From: Bacillus zhangzhouensis
GTDB lineage: Bacteria > Bacillota > Bacilli > Bacillales > Bacillaceae
Assembly: GCA_025809375.1 (NCBI GenBank)
Contig: CP099514.1
Coordinates: forward strand, 1,116,001 to 1,180,000
Length of the DNA: 64,000 nt
Direction: 5' to 3'
The notes beneath the pieces were generated by a model. That model searched no databases. It saw only the letters and a list, made by a program, of their open reading frames with translations, and had not been told where the DNA came from. Positions within the stretch are counted from its first letter, which is position 1, and every line of letters begins with the position of its first letter. The position numbers were made by a program, and so were the translations under genes. Positions 1 through 7,144 of the stretch are shown here, piece after piece.

Positions 1-679
1 TGACCGTTTGATAGATTTCTTTTACGGCTTTTACATCTTCACTGGAAGCTGTGACAAGTGCAGGTTCATCAATTTGAACCCATTTAACGCCGGCTTCTTC
101 CAGTTCTTTTAAAAGCTGAGTATAAAGCGGCACTAGACGCTGCTGGATTTCTTTCACTTCATTTGCTTCATAACCTTTAGAAAGTGAGACAAATGTATAA
201 AGACCAAGTACAACCGGTTTTGTTTCAACACCAAATACCCTTTTCACCTTTTCGTAAGCTTCAAGCGGTTTGTTGTGTGTGAGTGTAAATTCTGTGCTTT
301 TTTCGTATTCTGGAACGATGTAGTGATAGTTTGTATTAAACCATTTTGTCATTTCACTTGAGACAGCATCTTTAGTACCTCTTGCCATCGCGAAGTATGT
401 ATCTAGCGGGTCTTTTAAGCTGCGGAAGCGCTCTGGAATCCAATTGAACATAACAGCAGTATCCAGCACGTGATCATAGAAGGTAAAGTCTCCAGAAGGA
501 ACAACATCAATTTGTTGATCGATTTGTGTTTTAATGGCAGTTAAAAATTGTTCATCCAAAGTGCTTAAGAGGGTTTCGCGGTCTGTTTGACCTTTCCAGT
601 AAGACTCAAGTGCTTTTTTCCATTCTCTGTTTAAACCAATTCGCGGAAAGCCTAGATTACTTGTTTTAACAATTGTCAA
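1..679 (-). CDS. metE: Cobalamin-independent methionine synthase MetE, N-terminal part
   Basis: MetE transfers a methyl group from methyltetrahydropteroyl-triglutamate to homocysteine, the last step of methionine synthesis, in the cytoplasm. The reading frame runs off the left window edge, so only about 226 N-terminal residues of a roughly 760-residue enzyme are present. The start is motif-like for the family ([20 protein letters not shown]), followed by the conserved [18 protein letters not shown] and [10 protein letters not shown] segments. I chose the TTG at 679-677 because a GGAGG motif lies 7 bases upstream and the next residues match the known N-terminus. No other start fits. The gene sits behind a B12 riboswitch and an intrinsic terminator, unlike the SAM-box control known in B. 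subtilis. Identity is near certain. Confidence 0.96.
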   Translation of the reverse strand, partial: MTIVKTSNLGFPRIGLNREWKKALESYWKGQTDRETLLSTLDEQFLTAIKTQIDQQIDVVPSGDFTFYDHVLDTAVMFNWIPERFRSLKDPLDTYFAMARGTKDAVSSEMTKWFNTNYHYIVPEYEKSTEFTLTHNKPLEAYEKVKRVFGVETKPVVLGLYTFVSLSKGYEANEVKEIQQRLVPLYTQLLKELEEAGVKWVQIDEPALVTASSEDVKAVKEIYQTV

Positions 680-705
680 TTCCAATTCCTCCTCTAAATA
701 TAAAA

Positions 706-747
706 AGACATTTACGCTCATGATCAAGATTGATGAGGTAAATGTCT
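706..747 (-). terminator. Leader terminator (attenuator) of metE
   Basis: On the minus strand a 10-bp perfect stem (AGACATTTAC with GTAAATGTCT) is followed by TTTTTAT and lies between the B12 aptamer and the metE ribosome binding site. This is the expected expression platform for transcriptional OFF control by the riboswitch. Confidence 0.85.
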
Positions 748-805
748 GGTTTAAAAGACAAAATGTGTGTGCGAAATAAGGCGTGAGTATCACTGACGCT
801 TTTTC

Positions 806-1005
806 CGACATCTCCTATCAACCGTAGGGGGGATATGTGATAGAGCGGCTGGTATCCTGGCTGGTGAATCTGCATGCTTTTCATCCTTCCCATCCTGATG
901 ACAGTGGATTTATGAGAAAAGTTCTCCTCACTCACAGTGGCGGGACGGCGCCCAATTTTCACCGGTCTTCCCAATTAAAATTCAACGTGTGATCGAATGA
1001 CCGAC
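806..1005 (-). promoter_or_regulatory. Cobalamin (AdoCbl) riboswitch upstream of metE
   Basis: On the minus strand the leader carries the family landmarks in order: GGGAA..CCGGTG, CCCGCCACTGT, GATGGGAAGG, and the B12 box AGCCAGGATACCAGCC at 862-847. A terminator hairpin follows before metE. Binding of adenosylcobalamin would be expected to stop metE transcription when a B12-dependent synthase (MetH) can take over. That implies a metH gene elsewhere in the genome, which is inference. The exact aptamer ends are approximate. Confidence 0.88.
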
Positions 1006-1032
1006 TCTTAAACTATGAATTTATTGTGTTCG

Positions 1033-1061
1033 ATTATATAACGTTCACTTCATTTCGTCAA
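1033..1061 (-). promoter_or_regulatory. SigA-type promoter of the metE leader
   Basis: The minus strand reads TTGACG (1061-1056), 17 bases, TATAAT (1038-1033). It is placed about 25-30 bases ahead of the first B12 riboswitch elements, so the transcript would start near 1026. Confidence 0.75.
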
Positions 1062-1091
1062 AGTAAATTTTGAATAATTTTAATTAAAAAA

Positions 1092-1121
1092 ATCCTGAGA
1101 AAATTCTATCTATTCTCAGGA
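1092..1121 (-). terminator. Terminator of ispA
   Basis: Minus strand stem TCCTGAGAA/TTCTCAGGA with an 11-base loop followed by seven T residues, 12 bases after the ispA stop codon. Confidence 0.85.
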
Positions 1122-1132
1122 CCTTATTTACG

Positions 1133-2092
1133 TTATAGAGATAAAAGATCTGCTTCCAATGTTTTTTCTAAAAGGACATCAGGCGCAGTTAAATATAAAA
1201 ATCCATTCCCTACAAGGGTTTTCGACTGCTTTAATGGAAGGGTTCTTCTGACAAGCTGAGCATAGACCTCAGGCTCTGTCAGCTTGCGCTGGAACGCTTC
1301 TTCTTCGGCATTTTTGATAATGGCTAGTGCACCGCTTACGTGAGGGGCAGCCATTGAAGTCCCTGTGAGTCTGCCATATTTATGGTTAGGGAGAGTGGAT
1401 AAAATGTCTTCTCCTGGAGCAACGAGGTCGATTTCTTTATTGGCATTAGAAAAGTCAGAGGATTTTCTAGCAAGGGAAACAGAACCGACGGCAATGACTT
1501 CATTGTATGCTGCTGGATAGGAGAACTCTTCCGTACGCTCGTCTCCGTCTCCTTCATTTCCTGCTGCACACACAACAAGCACACCGCTTTTTACCGCATT
1601 CTGAATGGCTTCCTGCAGAGCTGGCTCATTGCTTGGACCACCGAGAGACATGGAGATAATATCAGCCTTCTGCTCTGCGGCATAGTTGATGCCATCAATG
1701 ATCCATTCATATTTTCCGCTTCCATTTTCACCGCTAAGAACTTTCACGATAAGCAGCTTGGCTTCAGGGGCAACCCCTAAAATTCCGCCATTTTGATCTG
1801 TTGCTGCAATCGTTCCTGCTACATGGGTACCATGTCCATTGTAGTCTTTTACATTTTCAGCATCTCCATTGTCATCATCGGTGAAGTTCTTCCCTCCGAT
1901 AATCTGATCTTTTAAATCGGGATGCTCTGTGTCACAGCCTGTATCAAGGACAGCAATGGTTATGCCTTTTCCTTTGAAGCCACTTGACCAAAGTTCGGGT
2001 GCTTTAATCTCCTGAATACTTTCCGGCGTCTCTTTCGCTTCCATCACATTGGCTTTTACTTCATACGGAATTAAGCGAATTTCACCTTTCAT
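1133..2092 (-). CDS. ispA: Intracellular subtilisin-like serine protease IspA
   Basis: A cytoplasmic S8-family protease of 319 residues, the usual intracellular subtilisin size, with no signal peptide. The catalytic triad is visible in family motifs: Asp in AVLDTGCDTEHPDL (about residue 49), His in YNGHGTHVAGTIA (about 86) and Ser in LTGTSMAAPHVSG (about 250), with the oxyanion Asn in CAAGNEGDGD. The short N-terminus containing LIPYEV is typical of the inhibitory N-terminal extension of the intracellular class, which is removed on maturation. The start is the ATG at 2092 behind AAGGAGGA. The gene follows metE in the same orientation but has its own terminator. In B. subtilis it is expressed in stationary phase and contributes to protein turnover; that role is transferred from the family. 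Confidence 0.95.
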   Translation of the reverse strand: MKGEIRLIPYEVKANVMEAKETPESIQEIKAPELWSSGFKGKGITIAVLDTGCDTEHPDLKDQIIGGKNFTDDDNGDAENVKDYNGHGTHVAGTIAATDQNGGILGVAPEAKLLIVKVLSGENGSGKYEWIIDGINYAAEQKADIISMSLGGPSNEPALQEAIQNAVKSGVLVVCAAGNEGDGDERTEEFSYPAAYNEVIAVGSVSLARKSSDFSNANKEIDLVAPGEDILSTLPNHKYGRLTGTSMAAPHVSGALAIIKNAEEEAFQRKLTEPEVYAQLVRRTLPLKQSKTLVGNGFLYLTAPDVLLEKTLEADLLSL

Positions 2093-2461
2093 AAGAAAGT
2101 CCTCCTTATTTTGTTTTCAAAGTAGATTCAGGCTGTGTAATGTTATTGTATAAAAGAAACTTTTAATCGGAAAGGGTCAATTGTAATAATTTTTAAAATA
2201 ATCAATCTATTATCAAAAGTGCAGTTCTCCTCACTTATTGACGAAAGAGCTCATCTTTTGAAGAAATCTCTTGATATCATATGAAAAAGAAGGAAATGCT
2301 GCATAGTAAGGTTGCTCCTGTACAGATGAAAATGGGCGAATAGAACTAAAAAAGGCAGACTAAAAAATAATCAATAGATGGAAGAAGGAAAGAAAATAGA
2401 TAAACCACGAGAGAAGATTATTGCTTTTCAATGATAATTTTATAAAGAATAAGGAATGTAA
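2093..2461. other. Intergenic stretch upstream of ispA, no convincing gene
   Basis: About 370 AT-rich bases hold the ispA upstream region (read on the minus strand) and then sequence with no start codon and ribosome binding site pair. A 20-codon frame at 2281-2343 has no Shine-Dalgarno and I do not call it. The right part may be decayed sequence of the pseudogene pair that follows. Confidence 0.5.
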
Positions 2462-2584
2462 AGAGTATCTGACATTTTATTTGAAAGGGAACTAAAGATT
2501 GGATTACGTAAAGTTGTCTATTCAGTTATATTATTATTGATCGGATTGTTCATTTTTATCGCTTCAAGTGATTCAATAGGGTGA
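2462..2584 (+). pseudogene. C-terminal remnant of a small membrane protein
   Basis: An open stretch of 40 codons ends in TGA and encodes an ERELKIGLRK-like segment followed by a strongly hydrophobic helix (VILLLIGLFIFIA). It has no usable start codon; an in-frame TAA lies just upstream. It touches the start of a broken XRE regulator. Small XRE regulators of this type are often paired with a 2-4 helix membrane protein, so I read it as the decayed upstream partner. Function unknown. Confidence 0.5.
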
Positions 2585-2780
2585 TGAAATGCAGAATCAT
2601 ATGAGAGAACTAAGAAAATCTAATAAATTGTCTCAAGAAGAATTAGCTAAACTTTGTAAGGTGTCGTGACAAACCATTAATACGATCGAAAATGATAAAT
2701 ATGACCCAACTTTGCAATTCGCTTTTGTTTTGGAAACTTCAGTAGATCAGCTCTTTGTCAGCGGACCTATAAAGAAGTAA
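2584..2780 (+). pseudogene. Broken XRE-family (HTH_3) transcriptional regulator
   Basis: Translation from the ATG at 2589 gives RELRKSNKLSQEELAKLCKVS, then an in-frame TGA at 2667-2669 where the family has Arg, then QTINTIENDKYDPTLQFAF and a short C-terminus VDQLFVSGPIKK. About four residues are missing after the AF, where relatives carry the conserved helix segment (xLAxVL). The natural start at 2584 (ATG AAA TGC AGA ATC) runs into a stop after six codons; removing four bases near 2599 would join it to RELRK. So there is one nonsense codon, one small deletion and a probable frameshift: the gene is decaying. A hairpin with a T run follows. Confidence 0.75.
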
Positions 2781-2787
2781 TCAACAG

Positions 2788-2811
2788 GCCTCATGATGAG
2801 GTCTTTTTTTG
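2788..2811 (+). terminator. Terminator after the XRE pseudogene
   Basis: CCTCA TGA TGAGG hairpin followed by TCTTTTTTT, 8 bases after the pseudogene stop. Confidence 0.55.
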
Positions 2812-3013
2812 AGTGGTTAGCAGTTTTATTTTTCTTTCGATTGATGATGTATGATTACTGTGTTAAAAAACATCAATAAATTATGAAAACATCTTTATTA
2901 AATATATTTCTTCTTTCATGAAAAAATAGATGTGAAGATTGTGACTGTTCCAAATAAGAAAGGCAACATATAATAATGGAAACAAGCTTGCCTTTCAGAT
3001 AGGAGAGATAGAG

Positions 3014-3700
3014 ATGAACAAAGGGAAGATACTCGTAGTCGAAGATGAAAAGAAAATTGCAAGGGTTCTGTCACTCGAACTTGAATATGAGGGATATGAG
3101 GTGACAGTTAAAGAGACAGGCATGGATGGACTACAGGCTCTTGAAGACGAAAGCTTCGATTTGGTACTGCTTGACGTTATGCTGCCAGAATTAAGCGGTC
3201 TTGAAGTGCTCAGAAGGGTTCGAAAGACAAATACAGCGACACCGATTATGTTGATTACAGCAAGAGATAGTGTACCTGATAAGGTAAGCGGGCTGGATCT
3301 TGGAGCGAATGATTATATTACAAAGCCTTTTGACATAGAAGAATTATTAGCGCGAATACGCGCCCAGCTTAGATTGAATATAAACGAGCAAGAAGAGAAG
3401 GAGACGGAGCTGAGCATTGCAGATTTGACTGTCAACGAGAAAACAAGAGATATCCAAAGAGCCGGTCAAATGCTTGAACTCACGCCGAGAGAATATGACT
3501 TGCTGGTTCATTTGCTAAAGCATCAGCAGCAAGTGCTTACAAGAGATCAGCTTCTAACAGCGGTTTGGGGTTTTGATTATTTCGGTGATACAAACGTGGT
3601 AGATGTCTATATCCGTTATTTAAGGAAAAAAATCGATTACCCATTCGAAAAACAGCTAATTCACACAGTGAGAGGTGTGGGTTATGTGATGAAAGGATAA
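3014..3700 (+). CDS. ykoG: OmpR-family response regulator YkoG
   Basis: A two-component response regulator of 228 residues. The receiver domain (about 1-120) shows the acidic pair in VVEDEKK, the phospho-acceptor Asp in LVLLDVMLPE (about 53), the switch Thr in LITAR and the Lys in ITKPFD. The C-terminal winged helix (about 130-228) ends in the usual DVYIRYLRKKID..IHTVRGVGYVMKG. The start follows AGGAGAGATAGAG. It lies 3 bases before ykoH, with which it must be co-transcribed. The PepSY genes ykoI and ykoJ next door suggest an envelope-related regulon, but the signal is unknown. Confidence 0.93.
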   Translation: MNKGKILVVEDEKKIARVLSLELEYEGYEVTVKETGMDGLQALEDESFDLVLLDVMLPELSGLEVLRRVRKTNTATPIMLITARDSVPDKVSGLDLGANDYITKPFDIEELLARIRAQLRLNINEQEEKETELSIADLTVNEKTRDIQRAGQMLELTPREYDLLVHLLKHQQQVLTRDQLLTAVWGFDYFGDTNVVDVYIRYLRKKIDYPFEKQLIHTVRGVGYVMKG

Positions 3701-3703
3701 AGA

Positions 3704-5053
3704 ATGAGATTAAAAAATAAGATTCAGCTTTATACGTCGTTGTCTTTGTTTTTAATGGTGCTCTTGTTTCATACAGCCATTTATTTTATTTTTTCGATGA
3801 CCTTGACGCAAAAAGATATGTCCCGCTTGTCTGAGGTAGCTGAAAATATTGCCATTGCTTTAAAAAAATCAGAGGAAGAGGGTCTTCCATCCTCGGAGCT
3901 CCTGAAGGCATACCTGCCTCAAAATGGTATGATCCGTGTCGTGACAGAAACGGGAGAGTCAAAACTAACAGTCACAAAGCAATCAACGTTTAGTTCACTG
4001 CCTTTTACCTATGAATCAGGCCAGACGGCAGAAATCAAAAAATACAATAAGCATATGATTGCGTTGGCTACCATTCCGGTCATTTGGACAAATGGTGAGA
4101 TTATGTCGCTTCAAGTCTATGAAGAAATCGAAAATACGGAAGAGAACTTAGCGTTATTAAAAATGATTTTAATCGCTGCCGGCGTTTTGTTTATTATGCT
4201 TTCTTATTTTGCAGGCCACATTTTAACAAAGCAAATCGTCCGGCCGATAAGCAGAATGACGAATACCATGAAGGCAAGTATGAAAGAGAAGGCATTTAAA
4301 CGAATTGAATTAACAGGCGATTCAAAGGATGAACTATATCAAATGGGACAAACCTTTAATGAAATGTCCGAAATTCTCGAGAAGCATTATGAAAAAGAAC
4401 AGCAATTTTTGCATGATGCCTCCCATGAATTGAAGACACCGATTACCGTTATTATGAGCTACAGCAATTTACTAAAACGCTGGGGGCAAACACGACCAGA
4501 TGTTGTAGAAGAATCCTCCCAGGCGATTCATGATGAAGCGAAAAAAATGAAAAGACTGACAGATCAATTACTGACATTGGCGAAAAACGGCCAGCCGTTA
4601 TACTTGGATATGAAGCCGGTTGATCTTGATCATTTGTGCAAGCAGCTATGTCATACACTTGAAGTGGCCACAAATCGAACCATTCAATCCCATGTGAAAA
4701 CAGATCAGCCGCTTATCGCAGAAGGAGACGAAGAGAAAATCAAACAGCTTTTGACCATCTTAATCGATAATGCGGTCAAATATAGCAGAGAGCCAGTTGA
4801 TGTGACCTGCGGATGGGCAGGAGACAAGCCATATATTTCAGTGATTGATCAAGGAATTGGCATAAAAGAAGAGGATATCCCTAAAGTCTTTGACCGCTTT
4901 TTCCGTGTGGATGAAGCGAGAAACAGTGAGACAGGCGGAACCGGACTTGGTCTTTCAATTGCGAAGCAAATTGCAGAAGAACATGGGGCCGAACTGAAGG
5001 TAGACAGCCGTATCGGCGAAGGGACAGCCATGACCATTCTTTTTCAGAAATAA
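3704..5053 (+). CDS. ykoH: Sensor histidine kinase YkoH
   Basis: Partner kinase of YkoG, 449 residues. There are two membrane helices (about 10-32 and about 147-170) around an extracellular sensor region, then a HAMP linker (TKQIVRPISRMTNTM). The dimerisation and phosphorylation helix carries FLHDASHELKTPITVI with the His at about 240. The ATPase boxes are N (IDNAVKYS), G1 (VIDQGIGI), F (DRFFRVDEAR) and G2 (GGTGLGLSIAK). The gene starts at an ATG behind AAAGGATAAAGA, 3 bases after ykoG. Ligand unknown. Confidence 0.93.
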   Translation: MRLKNKIQLYTSLSLFLMVLLFHTAIYFIFSMTLTQKDMSRLSEVAENIAIALKKSEEEGLPSSELLKAYLPQNGMIRVVTETGESKLTVTKQSTFSSLPFTYESGQTAEIKKYNKHMIALATIPVIWTNGEIMSLQVYEEIENTEENLALLKMILIAAGVLFIMLSYFAGHILTKQIVRPISRMTNTMKASMKEKAFKRIELTGDSKDELYQMGQTFNEMSEILEKHYEKEQQFLHDASHELKTPITVIMSYSNLLKRWGQTRPDVVEESSQAIHDEAKKMKRLTDQLLTLAKNGQPLYLDMKPVDLDHLCKQLCHTLEVATNRTIQSHVKTDQPLIAEGDEEKIKQLLTILIDNAVKYSREPVDVTCGWAGDKPYISVIDQGIGIKEEDIPKVFDRFFRVDEARNSETGGTGLGLSIAKQIAEEHGAELKVDSRIGEGTAMTILFQK

Positions 5054-5119
5054 ATGGGTCTTTTCTCATCAATTTCTCATTTCTTCCTTATAAAATAGGG
5101 AATAGGAAGGGGGCACTGC

Positions 5120-5809
5120 ATGTCTAGAAAAACGAAAATGGTGCTTGCGCTCGCAGGATGTCTAGTGATTCTTGCGGCTTTTGCAATGCTCATGATCCAA
5201 ACCATTGATCAAAAAATATTAAGTGAAGTAGAAATGAAAAAGATGATCGCAAAAGACTACAATGGAAACATTACACATATTGACTTAATCAATCATAGAC
5301 AGGACTATACACTGACGCTGGAAAATGCAAATGGCATCTATCAAATCATTGCATCTTCTGCAAGCGGTCAAATGAAAGAAATTAGACAGTTAAAAAGTTA
5401 TCAAAAGCCAAATGAAAAAAATGCTGAGCTCCAGGCAGAAGAGGCGGCTGTTAAAAAGGTGAGCGGAACCGTCATTCAAAAGAAAGAGACGTCAAATCGT
5501 TTTATTTTTACCATTCAATCAAAAAAAGAATTATATCAAGTCGAGGTCGACAAACAATCGTTCAAGGTGCTTGAAGCAGAAATGAAAAAACCAACCTCTA
5601 AAGAAAAGAAGCTCACGAAAATCACCGTTGAAGAAGCCATCCAAATTGCCGTAAAAGAAGTTGGCGGAACAGTGGATGATGCTGATCTTGAAACATTCAG
5701 CGGCATGCTTGTATTTGAGGTGGAGCTGGATTTGCCTGACGGTAGAGAGGCAGAGGTGCTTGTGAACGCCTATACAGGCGACATTGAGGGCATTACGTAC
5801 GAAAACTAA
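5120..5809 (+). CDS. ykoI: Membrane-anchored PepSY-domain protein YkoI
   Basis: A 229-residue protein with one N-terminal membrane helix (about 7-27) and an extracytoplasmic part made of three PepSY-like repeats. The last is the clearest (KITVEEAIQIAVKEVGGTVD, then a beta region ending in VLVNAYTGDIEGI). PepSY domains are thought to modulate proteases or to sense envelope conditions; no catalytic residues are present. It follows ykoH by 66 bases behind GGAAGGGGG and is probably part of the same operon. It may supply the signal to YkoGH, but that is inference. Confidence 0.88.
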   Translation: MSRKTKMVLALAGCLVILAAFAMLMIQTIDQKILSEVEMKKMIAKDYNGNITHIDLINHRQDYTLTLENANGIYQIIASSASGQMKEIRQLKSYQKPNEKNAELQAEEAAVKKVSGTVIQKKETSNRFIFTIQSKKELYQVEVDKQSFKVLEAEMKKPTSKEKKLTKITVEEAIQIAVKEVGGTVDDADLETFSGMLVFEVELDLPDGREAEVLVNAYTGDIEGITYEN

Positions 5810-5902
5810 TCCTTTTCTCATGATATTCTCATGTTTCTTTCCTTGCTTTATCATCTTGTTTTCTTAAGATAGAGAAGAAATCAAACAGAGGAGGAAATGA
5901 AC

Positions 5903-6421
5903 ATGATGAAAAAAGTATTAGTAGCTACAGCATTAACGGGAACTCTTGTCGCAAGTGGTTTGACACTTCAAGCGCAAAATACAAATCAAACAGCAAACGC
6001 CGAGCAAGTCGTGCAAGAGAAATCATCATTTGTTTCAAAGAAACAAGCTGAAAAAGCAGCTTTAAAAGTGGTGAAAGGCTATGTAGACGATGTGGATCTT
6101 GAGCGTAAAAAAGGAAAATGGGTGTATGAGGTAGAGATTAAGAAAGGCGGCTTTGAATATAAAGTATATGTTGATGCAAAAAATGGAAAAGCGCTGAATG
6201 ATCCAGTGAAAGAAAAGAAACAGAATGTGAAGATCACGAAAAAACAGGCTGAGAAAATTGCTCTTGCAAAAGTAAAAGGCACAGTCACTGATTCTGATCT
6301 AGATAAAGAAAATGGTGTGTACATTTACGAAATTGAAATCACAACACCAAGCGGCGAGGAAGTTGATTTTGAGATTTCCGCTAAAACAGGCAAAATCCTG
6401 AAGCAAGAATGGGATGATTAA
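5903..6421 (+). CDS. ykoJ: Secreted PepSY-repeat protein YkoJ
   Basis: About 172 residues. It has a Sec signal peptide (KKVLVATALTGTLVASGLTL, probable cleavage after an ANA-like site near residue 33). Two PepSY repeats follow, each starting with a KKQAEKAAL/KKQAEKIAL helix and ending in YVDAKNGKAL or EISAKTGKIL. I chose the ATG at 5903 because GGAGG at 5890-5894 is 8 bases away; the upstream ATG at 5897 is only 2 bases from it. Fourth gene of the ykoGHIJ group, followed by a strong terminator. Function unknown beyond the PepSY fold. Confidence 0.87.
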   Translation: MMKKVLVATALTGTLVASGLTLQAQNTNQTANAEQVVQEKSSFVSKKQAEKAALKVVKGYVDDVDLERKKGKWVYEVEIKKGGFEYKVYVDAKNGKALNDPVKEKKQNVKITKKQAEKIALAKVKGTVTDSDLDKENGVYIYEIEITTPSGEEVDFEISAKTGKILKQEWDD

Positions 6422-6431
6422 GCCATCACCA

Positions 6432-6461
6432 AACCTTACACTTTTATGTGTAAGGTTTTTT
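6432..6461 (+). terminator. Terminator of ykoGHIJ
   Basis: Perfect AACCTTACAC/GTGTAAGGTT stem with a TTTTAT loop, followed by a T run. Confidence 0.9.
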
Positions 6462-6497
6462 CATTGGGACAAACTACGGGAAAGGAGGCGAGAGAAT

Positions 6498-6638
6498 ATG
6501 AAGAAAAAAGAAGAAGAGCAGACAATGGATCATGCGGAATACGTTCCGCATCCTGATGGAGAAGGATATGCTTTGTTTTTACATGATTCCTTTCATCTCC
6601 TCTCCCAAGAGGATATGAATCAGCCGGAAAAGGAATAA
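6498..6638 (+). CDS. Small hydrophilic protein of 46 residues
   Basis: A short gene with a strong ribosome binding site (AAAGGAGG, 8 bases before ATG) between two terminators. The product starts KKKEEEQTMDHAEYVPHPDG and is acidic, with no membrane segment and no motif I recognise. The clear initiation signal and its own terminator argue for a real gene. No function can be given. Confidence 0.6.
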   Translation: MKKKEEEQTMDHAEYVPHPDGEGYALFLHDSFHLLSQEDMNQPEKE

Positions 6639-6650
6639 AAAGACATGAAA

Positions 6651-6685
6651 AGGGCGATGGCCGAGCTGTCTATCGCTCTTTTTTT
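6651..6685 (+). terminator. Terminator after the 46-residue gene
   Basis: AGGGCGAT/ATCGCTCT stem (one mismatch) followed by seven T residues. Confidence 0.75.
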
Positions 6686-6726
6686 GAAAGTAAGCGAATA
6701 CATGAGGATTCTTGGCATCTTGCTTA

Positions 6727-6755
6727 TTGACATCTTTCCGCTTTTTCTGTAATCT
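6727..6755 (+). promoter_or_regulatory. SigA-type promoter of the mgtE leader
   Basis: TTGACA, 17-base spacer, TAATCT, just ahead of the M-box. Confidence 0.7.
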
Positions 6756-6776
6756 CAGTGTGTTAACAATATGAGA

Positions 6777-6929
6777 CTTCGTTAGGTGAGGCTCCTGTAT
6801 GGAGATACGCTGCTGCCCAAAAATGTCCAAAGACGCCAATGGGTCAACAGAAATCATCGACATAAGGTGATTTTTAATGCAGCTGGATTTTATCCTATGC
6901 CATATAGTGCTAAAGCTCTACGATTGAAG
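6777..6929 (+). promoter_or_regulatory. M-box (ykoK) magnesium riboswitch
   Basis: The leader matches the Mg2+-sensing M-box of B. subtilis mgtE (formerly ykoK) nearly base for base: outer stem CTTCGTTAGGTGAGGCTCC..GCTCTACGATTGAAG and the conserved GCTGCTGCCCAAAAATGTCC core. High Mg2+ compacts the aptamer and allows the following terminator to form, lowering MgtE synthesis. Confidence 0.95.
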
Positions 6930-6959
6930 GAGCAAGTGTTTATTTTGTCATGCTTACAA

Positions 6960-6990
6960 AGCGCCTTCATTCGGTTGAAGGTGCTTTTTT
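6960..6990 (+). terminator. Expression-platform terminator of the M-box
   Basis: GCGCCTTC/GAAGGTGC stem followed by six T residues, between the M-box aptamer and mgtE. Confidence 0.88.
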
Positions 6991-7011
6991 ATGAGAAAAG
7001 GAGGTGTGGGG

Positions 7012-7125
7012 ATGGATCATCCCGATTCGAGACACATAGAGTGTATGTCAAAAGATCAGATTGACGCATCAAACAGAGGAGATGCTGATCCCCGCACATT
7101 TTTTAGGGTTTCGGGTATCTCCTGA
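7012..7125 (+). CDS. Possible leader peptide (37 residues) upstream of mgtE
   Basis: A 37-codon frame starts at ATG 7012, 4-5 bases after AAAGGAGGTG, one of the best Shine-Dalgarno sites in this region. It ends 19 bases before mgtE. The product (starting MDHPDSRHIECMSKDQ) is polar, with 8 acidic residues and two Asp-Pro pairs. It lies inside the Mg-controlled transcript after the terminator. It could be a translated leader tuning mgtE, or a chance frame. No homologue is known to me. Confidence 0.4.
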   Translation: MDHPDSRHIECMSKDQIDASNRGDADPRTFFRVSGIS

Positions 7126-7144
7126 CTTTGGGGAGGTAACAGCG

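Noticed and set aside
666-974. 102-codon reading frame on the minus strand upstream of metE
   Set aside because: It coincides with the cobalamin riboswitch and leader terminator, has no ribosome binding site, and its composition follows the RNA structure.
2281-2343. 20-codon frame upstream of the XRE pseudogene
   Set aside because: No Shine-Dalgarno and no coding-like features.
6786-7064. 92-codon frame on the plus strand
   Set aside because: It lies across the M-box aptamer and its terminator; no initiation signal.
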